A stretch of DNA of 34,922 nt, taken from JALEFZ01 sp039817415. Its GTDB lineage: Bacteria > Bacteroidota > Bacteroidia > J057. The position numbers and the translations under genes were made by a program. The stretch lies in the NCBI GenBank assembly GCA_039817415.1, contig JBCBVV010000064.1:1-34922 (forward strand), in the 5' to 3' direction. Below are positions 1 through 7,839 of the stretch, piece by piece. The notes under the pieces are model-generated. The model was not told where the DNA came from, did not search any database, and saw nothing but the letters and a program-made list of their open reading frames with translations. The number at the start of each line of letters is the position of its first letter. Position 1 is the stretch's first letter.

Positions 1-352
1 TTTCAAAGATCTTTCTACCCCCCAATCCAACGCCAACCTTTAGTCAGCTCCCCACGTATTTAGACTAAAATTGTCTTCAACTTTTAGGCCTTTATTTGGC
101 CCCCTTTTGTTTAAGGGATTGCAAATAACGACCTCTTTTTTTTCATTTCCAAATTCATGCCAGAAAAAAAATCATTTTTTTTATTTTCTCTCCTTTCTTA
201 CATGAATAAAGAACGCTTGTTTGACCAAGGGCTACAAACATAGCTCCTTCGAAGACTCTTTTGCAAATTCAAATTATCTTTATTTTCCACATAATTTGCT
301 TCAGATATGTTCATAAATTGTGAAAGCGAATATTTGGATTTTCCATATAAAT
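1..352. other. AT-rich stretch without a convincing gene
   Basis: This stretch is AT-rich with several homopolymer T and A runs. It lies downstream of the DUF2809 gene, which ends at 353. A 65-codon minus-strand reading frame (198-395) crosses into the end of that gene, but it shows no recognisable domain, signal peptide or membrane segment and I do not call it. No hairpin followed by a T-run, tRNA-like fold or repeat was seen. The upstream neighbour lies outside the window. Confidence 0.5.
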
Positions 353-814
353 CTAACTCTCCGATTTTGAGGTCATTAGAGGATGTAGGAGCCATTTATC
401 CAACAAATACCCCATTAATATGCCTAGACTGTAACATATCAAATCAGTCCAAAGAAAACTGAAACCCAAGATCAGGCCTCCTACACGTGTTTCTCTTATG
501 CTATCAATCCAAGGTGCATGGTAGAATTGAAGAAACTCAATCGAAAAACAAAAAATCAACGAGAACATTGCTGCCCTTACAGGAGGTTTCATCACTCCCA
601 ATAGGCGACCCCCCCAGTAAACCATCAATGCATATAAAGCATCAGGGGCAAATTCCCCTAAAAAACATATCCATCCACCAGATTTCTCACATACCAGCTC
701 CATCTCCTTGTAAGAATTCCTCACCCATAGACCCACTGGAATGATCATGCCAATCAAGCCTAGATAAAGCAGTTGAACTAGCCGTTTTCTTTTCAAATTA
801 GGATTTGCCTTCAT
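353..814 (-). CDS. DUF2809 family integral membrane protein
   Basis: A 153-residue hydrophobic protein with about four membrane segments. The family hallmarks are clear: GEFAPDALYALMVY around residues 53-66, then FLQFYHAPWIDSIRETRVGG and, after it, FLWTDLICYSLGILMGY near the C-terminus, the usual layout of DUF2809 proteins. The function of the family is unknown. It starts 50 bp after the stop of the CPBP-type gene on the same strand, so the two may be co-transcribed. The basic N-terminus (MKANPNLKRKR) before the first membrane segment supports the chosen start. Length matches the family. Family assignment is from recalled motif resemblance; any role is open. Confidence 0.85.
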   Translation of the reverse strand: MKANPNLKRKRLVQLLYLGLIGMIIPVGLWVRNSYKEMELVCEKSGGWICFLGEFAPDALYALMVYWGGRLLGVMKPPVRAAMFSLIFCFSIEFLQFYHAPWIDSIRETRVGGLILGFSFLWTDLICYSLGILMGYLLDKWLLHPLMTSKSES

Positions 815-864
815 CCCTTGTGGAAAAACTAAGCGTGGATAAATATTTCAATTGTCGCATTATA

Positions 865-1872
865 TCAAATGGCCCATTGGTAGAATGCACATGCTTCCAT
901 GAGCAAAGCGATACCCATATGTACAAAAACGCCCCCCATGACATTGTTGCTCCGTAAGGCAATCACTCCTAGTATATAACCACCGAATATTGAACTAATA
1001 GATTCTCCCATAGGCTTTGCAAAATGTCGATAGCAATAGACTGATGACATAGATCCTACTGAAGCTACTCCTGCAGAACTCGCCATTCCTATGACCATAA
1101 AACCTCTGAAGGAAACCTCGGTCCAAATAAAGTCCAAGGCATACACTGTTTCATACATAACATATGCTAACCAGATTGGAATATCTTCTAGGCTACGAAT
1201 GTGATGATACTTGAGTGTAGGATAATAATTCTTAAATCCTTCAGTATAGGATGCTGCCACAACCAAGGGAACCATGCAGGCCATTAGAATAACATAAGGC
1301 TTATAATCAAAGCCTTTGAAACTTAATCCATAAAAGGAGTTCATTCTTCTCCGATCACGCCACATGTAAAAAAGGAATAGTGGAAGAAAGATTCCAAGAA
1401 TACTCGTCATATTGCCAAGTATCTTAAATCCCAATCGACGGGCCGCAGGACTTTCAAAGCTTTTCCAAATTGGAGTGTGGTAATAAAAGGCAGCATCAAA
1501 GCTAAGCACCAGAATAATAAAGAAACTCCTTAGCCAAAATTCGCCGCTTCTAAGCATATCCCAATTCCTATGCCACGCCATGTAAAGGAATATGGTAACA
1601 TAATAAGGGATGGCATAGAAGAGAAAATAAAATAGAATGGTGATTTCATTTCCGAATTTCCATTCCTTGTTTCCAAAGCCTAATTGTAACCAGCGCTCTA
1701 CTGTGTAATTATCGAGGTAGGTGTAATTGACATACACAGATACCGCAAGAAAAATCAGGGTGCTCAGATAATACCCCAAGTTGAATTCCTCTTTCCAATG
1801 CGCAGGGAAATAGGCCAACAGTTTCTTAAATGATTCTTGATAGGCTTTTAACATAAAGGGAGGTTCTTGCAT
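865..1872 (-). CDS. CPBP/Abi-type intramembrane protease-like protein
   Basis: A 335-residue multi-pass membrane protein, about eight hydrophobic segments, with a C-terminal half like the CPBP (CAAX protease and bacteriocin-processing, Abi) family. Visible motif remnants are TEVSFRG at 251-257 (family EExxxR), YCYRH with H283 (family FxxxH) and GGVFVHMG with H318. The first glutamate of the EExxxR pair is threonine, while E252, R256, H283 and H318 remain, so activity is possible but not certain. The N-terminal half is longer than the core domain. The start could be codon 1 (1872) or Met7 (1854); neither has a Shine-Dalgarno sequence. It is divergent from the phosphodiesterase gene at 1952 and probably transcribed with the DUF2809 gene. 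Substrate unknown. Confidence 0.75.
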   Translation of the reverse strand: MQEPPFMLKAYQESFKKLLAYFPAHWKEEFNLGYYLSTLIFLAVSVYVNYTYLDNYTVERWLQLGFGNKEWKFGNEITILFYFLFYAIPYYVTIFLYMAWHRNWDMLRSGEFWLRSFFIILVLSFDAAFYYHTPIWKSFESPAARRLGFKILGNMTSILGIFLPLFLFYMWRDRRRMNSFYGLSFKGFDYKPYVILMACMVPLVVAASYTEGFKNYYPTLKYHHIRSLEDIPIWLAYVMYETVYALDFIWTEVSFRGFMVIGMASSAGVASVGSMSSVYCYRHFAKPMGESISSIFGGYILGVIALRSNNVMGGVFVHMGIALLMEACAFYQWAI

Positions 1873-1951
1873 TCAAGTTGTGGATTTTTTTGGATTCTAC
1901 CACAGCAGAACGAAAATGGTGATAGTTTTAAGCCCCCAATAATTCAAGGAA

Positions 1952-3274
1952 ATGAGATACCTCCAGCTATTGTTGTTATGTTTTTACCTCCTTTCTTGTG
2001 GTTCCTCGGGAGAAGCTATTCAATCTACACGAAGCAATTCCGAAGAAATGACGAAACGTCCTTATGTAGTGCTGGTCTCCATGGATGGCTTTCGTTACGA
2101 TTATTTAGACAAATATAACACCCCTAACATACAGGCTATTGGGGAAGCTGGGATAAGGGCGGAACGTATGCTCCCCTCATTTCCAAGTTCGACCTTTCCC
2201 AACCATTATACCTTGGCAACTGGATTGTATCCCGCGCATCATGGAATTGTGGCTAACTCCTTTTATGATCCCGATCGGGAAGAGTTATATATGGTAAGGG
2301 ACAGATCCAAAGTTGAAGATGGGACTTTCTATAAGGGAACCCCACTATGGGTATTGGCAGAAGAGGCTAACATGCTTTCTGCTTCCTTCTTTTGGGTAGG
2401 TTCTGAGGCAGACGTAAGGGGAATCCATCCTACTTATTACTACAGATATGATGGAAGTATCCCCAATCAACAAAGAGTAGATCAAGTTTTGGAATGGCTT
2501 GCTCTACCTGAGGACAAAAGGCCACACATGATAACCCTCTATTTTTCTGATGTCGATTCAAAAGGTCATCGTTATGGTCCTGGCAGCAAGGCTACTCAAG
2601 AGGCTGTAGAGGAATTAGATGGATTGATTGGTCAGTTAGATAGAAGGCTTAGGGAGACGGGGCTTCCCATTACCTTGATTATCACCTCCGACCACGGCAT
2701 GAAAAAAGTGGATCAAGACAATCCCATTCTTCCCGAAAGGCTGGTAAAACTAAATGGCTTTGATAAAATCGTCAAATCCAGCACCCTATGGACCCTCCAC
2801 AGCAAGGATAGCTCGCTAGTGGATTCGACCTATTCAAAGCTTAAGGCCATTTCTCACCGATCAGGCTATGTGGACTTTGAGGTTTTTAAGACAGATAGCA
2901 TACCTGAAAATTTCCATTACAGCCCTCATGATCCAAGAATGGGACAAATTTTAATTGTTCCAAAAGCGCCGAAAGTACTTGGCTCCTGGGGCATTCCAAT
3001 AGGTATAGGGCATCATGGGTTTAATCCATATGATTGCCAAGATGTGAACACTATTTTTCTTGCCAAAGGGCCAGGCCTTAACAATGGTGTTAACATTCCT
3101 GCTTTCGAGAACATTCATGTTTATCCCTTAGTGGCCTTCCAACTAGGACTGAAAATACCTGATAACATTGATGGTCAACTTGCCTTTTGGGATTCTATGA
3201 AGGTATTTAAGCTACCTCCAGCAGAAAGGTTGATCAACAGTAGTGAGTATACAAATGCATCCATTGTTCGATAA
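1952..3274 (+). CDS. ENPP-type alkaline phosphatase superfamily phosphodiesterase, lipoprotein
   Basis: A 440-residue protein of the type I phosphodiesterase/nucleotide pyrophosphatase family. A lipoprotein signal peptide ends in LLSC with Cys16, so it is probably membrane-anchored in the envelope. The two-zinc catalytic set is complete: D45 in SMDGFR, the nucleophile T81 in SSTFPNHYT, D202 and H206 in DVDSKGHRYG, D247-H248 in TSDHGM, and H355 in GIGHHGF. Family members hydrolyse phosphodiester or pyrophosphate bonds of nucleotides, phospholipids or similar substrates; the substrate here cannot be read from sequence. It is followed 81 bp later by a LytTR regulator on the same strand. Length is typical of bacterial ENPPs. 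Confidence 0.9.
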   Translation: MRYLQLLLLCFYLLSCGSSGEAIQSTRSNSEEMTKRPYVVLVSMDGFRYDYLDKYNTPNIQAIGEAGIRAERMLPSFPSSTFPNHYTLATGLYPAHHGIVANSFYDPDREELYMVRDRSKVEDGTFYKGTPLWVLAEEANMLSASFFWVGSEADVRGIHPTYYYRYDGSIPNQQRVDQVLEWLALPEDKRPHMITLYFSDVDSKGHRYGPGSKATQEAVEELDGLIGQLDRRLRETGLPITLIITSDHGMKKVDQDNPILPERLVKLNGFDKIVKSSTLWTLHSKDSSLVDSTYSKLKAISHRSGYVDFEVFKTDSIPENFHYSPHDPRMGQILIVPKAPKVLGSWGIPIGIGHHGFNPYDCQDVNTIFLAKGPGLNNGVNIPAFENIHVYPLVAFQLGLKIPDNIDGQLAFWDSMKVFKLPPAERLINSSEYTNASIVR

Positions 3275-3355
3275 AAAGGTTAATAAAAAGAGGGTAACAT
3301 TAGGCAGTAAAGGGGGAATTTTACATATTTTCCACATACTAGACTCATCGCAATA

Positions 3356-4129
3356 ATGAATAGAGCGTTAATTATAGAAGATGAACCCTTGGCAGCAAGA
3401 AGGCTGTCTCGTATGCTACAAGAGCTGGAACCTGATATGGAAATCCTCGATATACTGGATTCAGTTAAGGGTGCCGTTAACTGGCTGAAGATCAAGGAAG
3501 CAGATTTGATTTTTCTTGATATTCATCTCGCTGACGGAAACAGTTTTGCCATTTTTGAGGAGGTGGAAGTTGATACACCCATTATCTTTGTAACCGCTTA
3601 CGATGAGTACGCTATCAAAGCCTTTAAACTCAACAGTGTAGACTATCTCTTGAAGCCTATTGAACGAGAGGAATTGGCGCAGAGTCTAAAAAAGTTCAAT
3701 AGCCAGAAGGCCATGGTGCCTGCCAATCCCCAAATTGATGTTGCTGCATTAATAGAAGCGATGCAAGCCCCAATGGCCCCATCAGATACCTTTCAGAAGA
3801 GGTTTATGGTAACAAGTGGGGAAAAGATAAAATCAATTCCTATCGAAGAGGTTGCCTACTTTTTTGGGCAGCAAAAATATGTTTTCCTTATTACCCATGA
3901 CAATAGGCGCCATATCATCAACTATACATTGGGCCAATTGGAGGATTTATTAGATCCTGAGGAGTTTTTTAGGATAAACAGACAATTTATTGTAGGATTT
4001 TCCGCCATTTCTCAAATGTTTTCGTACTCCAAAAGCAGGATTAAGGTAGAACTTACTCCTACCAGTGATATTGAAGCGATTGTCAGTATTGAAAAAACAC
4101 CGCGCTTCAAGTCCTGGTTAAACCGCTAG
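3356..4129 (+). CDS. LytTR family response regulator
   Basis: A 257-residue response regulator. The receiver domain (about 1-120) has the acidic pair at 8-9 (EDE), phospho-acceptor D55 in LIFLDIHL, the switch threonine in IIFVTAYD and the lysine in LLKPIE. A linker of about 30 residues leads to a LytTR DNA-binding domain (about 150-255) with EEVAYFFGQQKYVFL and FFRINRQFIVG motifs. Such regulators usually pair with a LytS/YpdA-type 5TM or histidine kinase (His_kinase) sensor, but none is adjacent, so it is an orphan here. It is a transcription factor acting in the cytoplasm; the targets are unknown. The neighbours (phosphodiesterase upstream, peptidase downstream) give no firm clue. Confidence 0.93.
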   Translation: MNRALIIEDEPLAARRLSRMLQELEPDMEILDILDSVKGAVNWLKIKEADLIFLDIHLADGNSFAIFEEVEVDTPIIFVTAYDEYAIKAFKLNSVDYLLKPIEREELAQSLKKFNSQKAMVPANPQIDVAALIEAMQAPMAPSDTFQKRFMVTSGEKIKSIPIEEVAYFFGQQKYVFLITHDNRRHIINYTLGQLEDLLDPEEFFRINRQFIVGFSAISQMFSYSKSRIKVELTPTSDIEAIVSIEKTPRFKSWLNR

Positions 4130-4172
4130 GATTCCATCCAGCCTTTCAATTAAGATTATTTAAGCTTTCCCT

Positions 4173-6218
4173 ATGATGACCGCACCTAAAGCGAAGCAGG
4201 TTCCTCACGAACATATCACACATGGAGATCATAGATTCGATCCCTACCATTGGCTAAGAGACAAAGAAAATCCAGAAGTCATTTCCTACATAGAGGAAGA
4301 AAACCGATACGCAGAAGCACAATTGTCTGATGTATCTGGTTTCAAGGACAACTTGTATGAAGAGTTAATTGGCAGGTTAAAAAAAGACGATAGCTCAGCC
4401 CCTTACGAAATGGGAGGCTATCATTATTATTCAAGGTTTACAGAGGAAGGAGAATATCCTATTTTTTGTAGAAAGGAAGGTTCCTTAGACCAAGAAGAAG
4501 AAATCATCCTCGATGTCAATAAGTTGGCCCAAGGGAAGGCTTTTTGCCAAGTGGGTAGTCTTTCTATATCGCCAGACAGGAAGATGCTGGTATATGCAGT
4601 AGACTTTGTAGGAAGAAGGATTTTCCAACTATACGTCAAAAACATCGAGACTGGTGAAATCCTAGAAGGCCCCATAGAAAGTGGTACGGCTAATGTCGTT
4701 TGGGCAGAAGATAATCAAACCCTGTTCTACAGCGTCAAGGACCTACAAACACTCAGGCCTTATGCCATCAAAAAGCACAGACTTGGCAGTCCACAAGAAC
4801 AAGATGTGCAGGTATTCGAAGAAAAGGATGATACATATTATGTATACGTAGGGAAAACTCGTTCCAAACAATACCTCATGATTTCCTCCCAAGCTACTTT
4901 GAGCAGCGAGGTAAGGTTTATTTCCTCTCATGAGGTAGATGCAGACTTTAAGGTCATCATCCCTAGGGAACGAAAGCATGAATACAGTGTCGCCCACCAT
5001 GGGGACTTTTTCTATGTTCTGAGCAATGAAAAGGCTACCAATTTCAAGGTTATGAAATTGCCAATTAGCAAATCTGGCAAGGAAAACTGGGAAGAATTCA
5101 TCCCACACCGCGAGGGAGTATTGTTAGAAGATATAGATGTATTCAAAGATCATTATGTCTTATCAGAGCGACAAGATGGCCTAACCTACATTAGGATAAA
5201 GAATTGGGATCAGGAAAAGGATGAATTCCTAGAATTTGATGATCCTGCTTATACTGCTTCTGTGGATCACAATCCTAATTTTGATACTCAAAAGCTTAGG
5301 TATAACTATGAATCCCTTACCACACCCGCCACAGTTTATGAAATTGAACTAGGGAGTATGGAGCGTGTCATTCTTAAACAACAAGAAGTCATTGGGGATT
5401 TTGATCCAGCCAAGTACACCTCTGAAAGAATTTTTGCCAAAGCAGAGGATGGAACAATGATTCCCATTTCTTTGGTTCGACATATTGAAACGGATTTAGA
5501 TGGGACTGCTCCCCTACTCCAATATGGTTATGGTTCCTATGGAATTACGGTAGATCCCTATTTCTCAAGTTCTCGTTTGTCCCTGCTGGATAGAGGCTTT
5601 GTCTTTGCCATTGCCCATATCAGAGGATCCAGTACCATGGGAAGAGCATGGTATGACAATGGTAAGCTTCTCAACAAGAAAAATACCTTCAAAGACTTTA
5701 TCAGTTGTGGGCGACATCTCATAGGAGAGAAATATGGTTCTCCCGACAAGCTTTATGCCATGGGAGGAAGTGCTGGAGGATTGTTGATGGGCGCAGTCAT
5801 CAATATGGCTCCCAACCTTTATAAAGGAATTATTTCAGCTGTCCCATTTGTAGATGTAGTATCTACTATGTTGGATGACAGTATCCCTTTGACCACAAAT
5901 GAATATGATGAATGGGGCAATCCAAATGATCCTGTATTTTACGATTATATCAAATCCTATTCTCCTTACGATAACATAGAAGCAAAGGCATATCCTCCCA
6001 TGCTCGTTTTATCAGGATTACACGATTCTCAGGTCCAATATTGGGAGCCTACAAAATGGGTTGCTAGACTAAGGGAGATGAAGACTGATAACAATGTCCT
6101 TCTACTTCATACCAATATGGATGCAGGCCATGGCGGGGCTTCAGGGAGATATGAAGCTTATAAGGAGGTTGCTTTAAAATATGTATTCTTATTAAAACTG
6201 GCAGGAATTACAGCTTAG
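4173..6218 (+). CDS. ptrB: S9 family peptidase, oligopeptidase B-like
   Basis: A 681-residue prolyl-oligopeptidase-family serine peptidase. The N-terminal part (about 1-400, beginning RFDPYHWLRDKENPEV) is the beta-propeller gate; the C-terminal alpha/beta-hydrolase carries S533 in GGSAGG, D618 in SGLHDSQV and H653 in AGHGG. The stretch QYGYGSYGITVDPYFSSSRL and the acidic pairs in the C-terminal half resemble oligopeptidase B (protease II), which cleaves short peptides after Arg or Lys. No signal peptide is seen, so it is probably cytoplasmic, although some Bacteroidota homologues are exported. Either of the two adjacent ATG codons could be used. It follows the LytTR gene by 43 bp and precedes the SusD-like gene by 63 bp. 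Confidence 0.9.
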   Translation: MMTAPKAKQVPHEHITHGDHRFDPYHWLRDKENPEVISYIEEENRYAEAQLSDVSGFKDNLYEELIGRLKKDDSSAPYEMGGYHYYSRFTEEGEYPIFCRKEGSLDQEEEIILDVNKLAQGKAFCQVGSLSISPDRKMLVYAVDFVGRRIFQLYVKNIETGEILEGPIESGTANVVWAEDNQTLFYSVKDLQTLRPYAIKKHRLGSPQEQDVQVFEEKDDTYYVYVGKTRSKQYLMISSQATLSSEVRFISSHEVDADFKVIIPRERKHEYSVAHHGDFFYVLSNEKATNFKVMKLPISKSGKENWEEFIPHREGVLLEDIDVFKDHYVLSERQDGLTYIRIKNWDQEKDEFLEFDDPAYTASVDHNPNFDTQKLRYNYESLTTPATVYEIELGSMERVILKQQEVIGDFDPAKYTSERIFAKAEDGTMIPISLVRHIETDLDGTAPLLQYGYGSYGITVDPYFSSSRLSLLDRGFVFAIAHIRGSSTMGRAWYDNGKLLNKKNTFKDFISCGRHLIGEKYGSPDKLYAMGGSAGGLLMGAVINMAPNLYKGIISAVPFVDVVSTMLDDSIPLTTNEYDEWGNPNDPVFYDYIKSYSPYDNIEAKAYPPMLVLSGLHDSQVQYWEPTKWVARLREMKTDNNVLLLHTNMDAGHGGASGRYEAYKEVALKYVFLLKLAGITA

Positions 6219-6243
6219 CAATAGCACATTGTTATAAATATGC

Positions 6244-6268
6244 GTCTTTCTTTATATTAAGGAAAGAC
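6244..6268. repeat. Imperfect hairpin between peptidase and SusD-like gene
   Basis: An 11-bp stem with one mismatch (GTCTTTCTTTA against TAAGGAAAGAC) closes a 3-base loop. It starts 26 bp after the peptidase stop and ends 14 bp before the SusD-like start codon. There is no T-run, so it is a weak terminator candidate at best and may instead be a leader structure of the SusD-like mRNA. Seen directly; role inferred. Confidence 0.4.
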
Positions 6269-6281
6269 TATTGCACTATTT

Positions 6282-7835
6282 ATGAAAAGCTACCTCACAC
6301 TACCTCTATTTTTTATTATAGGCATCCTCCTAGTTTCTTGTAGGATTGAGTCTGAAGGAACTGAAGGACAGGATTTGGTCCTTAGAGAAATCGCTAAGTT
6401 CGAAGCCAATCCAGACAGCATTGCTGACAATTATTTGGAGTCAAGCTATGACATCTTCTACGACCTCTTTGCCATTAACAATATTTGGTTACTCCAAGAA
6501 TTATCATCAGATATCATCACTCCTTTGTCTTTAGGGCCTAGTTGGGATGACAATTCTGTTTGGGAGGAAATTTCCCTTCATACTTGGGGAACTGATAATT
6601 TTCAAGTTGTTCAAAGTTGGGATAGGCTAAATGAAAGCAAGGTTGATTTGTTTAATAGTCGACTTGTCTTTGATCAGGCTACCTCAACAGATGAGATAGA
6701 TGCCATCATAGCAGAGCGAGACATGTTATTGGCGTATGCGGATTGGATGTTGATTGATCTATTTCGCCAGACAATTGATGTAGATGAAAAGGGCCAATCT
6801 ACCATTAGAAAAAAAGGAGAAGCAGTTCAGTATGCCATAGAAAAATTAGAAGCGGCTCTTCCCAAAGCAAGCGGAAAAGAGAGATTTACTGACCAAAAGG
6901 TCTTAACGCGCTTAAACAAGTGGTCCGGCATGGGCATGTTGGCAAGATTATATCTCAATCGTGCTGTTTATGATGGGAGCTTCAATTTTCAGGCCTCGGA
7001 CATGGAGCGTGTGGTAGAATTGTGTGATGACATCATCCAATCTGGAGTATTTAAACTCGCCACTTCCTACTGGGACGTATTTAAAAAAGATAATGGCAGC
7101 TCCCCTTCCACTCCCACTGAATTGCTTTTTGGATCAAAGTTGAAGGAAAATGGTGGCTTCACCAACTCTATGCTGATTTTCACCTTAAACAGTGCCCATT
7201 TCCCTAATAATTCCTCATGGAATGGTTTTACCAACTTAGCCGAATTTTATCAAGCTTGGGATCAGGATGACCCTAGGTTTGAAGGCCCTAGAATCGACGG
7301 ATTGAAGGCTCACTTCGGTATTAATGCTGGGCTTCAAACGACAGATTCAGGAGACACCCTAAGGGATTCCAATGGCATGCCTGTGATCTATGATTCAGAG
7401 AGAAGCGGTTTGGGTCCAGCCATTCTACAAGGTTCTCGTTCTGTAAAGTATGAACCTGATTTTGCTACAGTTGCTGCCAGCCCATTTTCTGGAAAAAATT
7501 TATTTGCCTACCTAAGGTTAGGAGAGATTTACCTGATGAAGGCAGAGGCAGAGTTTAGACTGGGTTTAGGAAGTGCCCTTTCAAGCTTAAATTTACTTCG
7601 TTCTGCTAGAGGTGCTTCAGAACTGAGCACCATATCTGAACAGGCTGTATTGGATGAATATGGCTTTGAGTTATGGCTCGAAGGTCAAAGGAGAACGCAT
7701 CTGGTACGCTTCGGCAAGTTCAATGAAGCTGTAAGCACACGTCCAAATGGGAGTCAGGTCAACAAAGCCATTTATCCCATTCCCCTTCATGCATTAGCAA
7801 ATTTCCCAGAACTAGAGCAAAACGAAGGATACTAA
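6282..7835 (+). CDS. SusD/RagB-like nutrient-binding outer-membrane lipoprotein
   Basis: A 517-residue lipoprotein: signal peptide with lipobox LVSC, Cys20. The C-terminal part has typical SusD/RagB signatures: LRLGEIYLMKAEAEFRLG with a helical repeat, LLRSARGASEL, then LDEYGFELWLEGQRRTHLVRFGKF and the closing YPIPLHALANFPELEQNEGY, which corresponds to the usual 'IPxxExxxNPxLxQNPGY' ending. SusD proteins sit on the cell surface as lids of TonB-dependent SusC channels and capture glycans or peptides. No SusC gene lies on either side, which is unusual. The neighbouring peptidase could hint at a peptide substrate, but that is speculation. It converges with the rubredoxin-type gene, leaving only 4 bp between the two stops. 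Confidence 0.9.
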   Translation: MKSYLTLPLFFIIGILLVSCRIESEGTEGQDLVLREIAKFEANPDSIADNYLESSYDIFYDLFAINNIWLLQELSSDIITPLSLGPSWDDNSVWEEISLHTWGTDNFQVVQSWDRLNESKVDLFNSRLVFDQATSTDEIDAIIAERDMLLAYADWMLIDLFRQTIDVDEKGQSTIRKKGEAVQYAIEKLEAALPKASGKERFTDQKVLTRLNKWSGMGMLARLYLNRAVYDGSFNFQASDMERVVELCDDIIQSGVFKLATSYWDVFKKDNGSSPSTPTELLFGSKLKENGGFTNSMLIFTLNSAHFPNNSSWNGFTNLAEFYQAWDQDDPRFEGPRIDGLKAHFGINAGLQTTDSGDTLRDSNGMPVIYDSERSGLGPAILQGSRSVKYEPDFATVAASPFSGKNLFAYLRLGEIYLMKAEAEFRLGLGSALSSLNLLRSARGASELSTISEQAVLDEYGFELWLEGQRRTHLVRFGKFNEAVSTRPNGSQVNKAIYPIPLHALANFPELEQNEGY

Positions 7836-7839
7836 AATT

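Noticed and set aside
198..395. 65-codon minus-strand frame overlapping the end of the DUF2809 gene
   Set aside because: No domain, signal or membrane feature; composition like surrounding AT-rich non-coding DNA; overlaps a well-supported gene by 43 bp.
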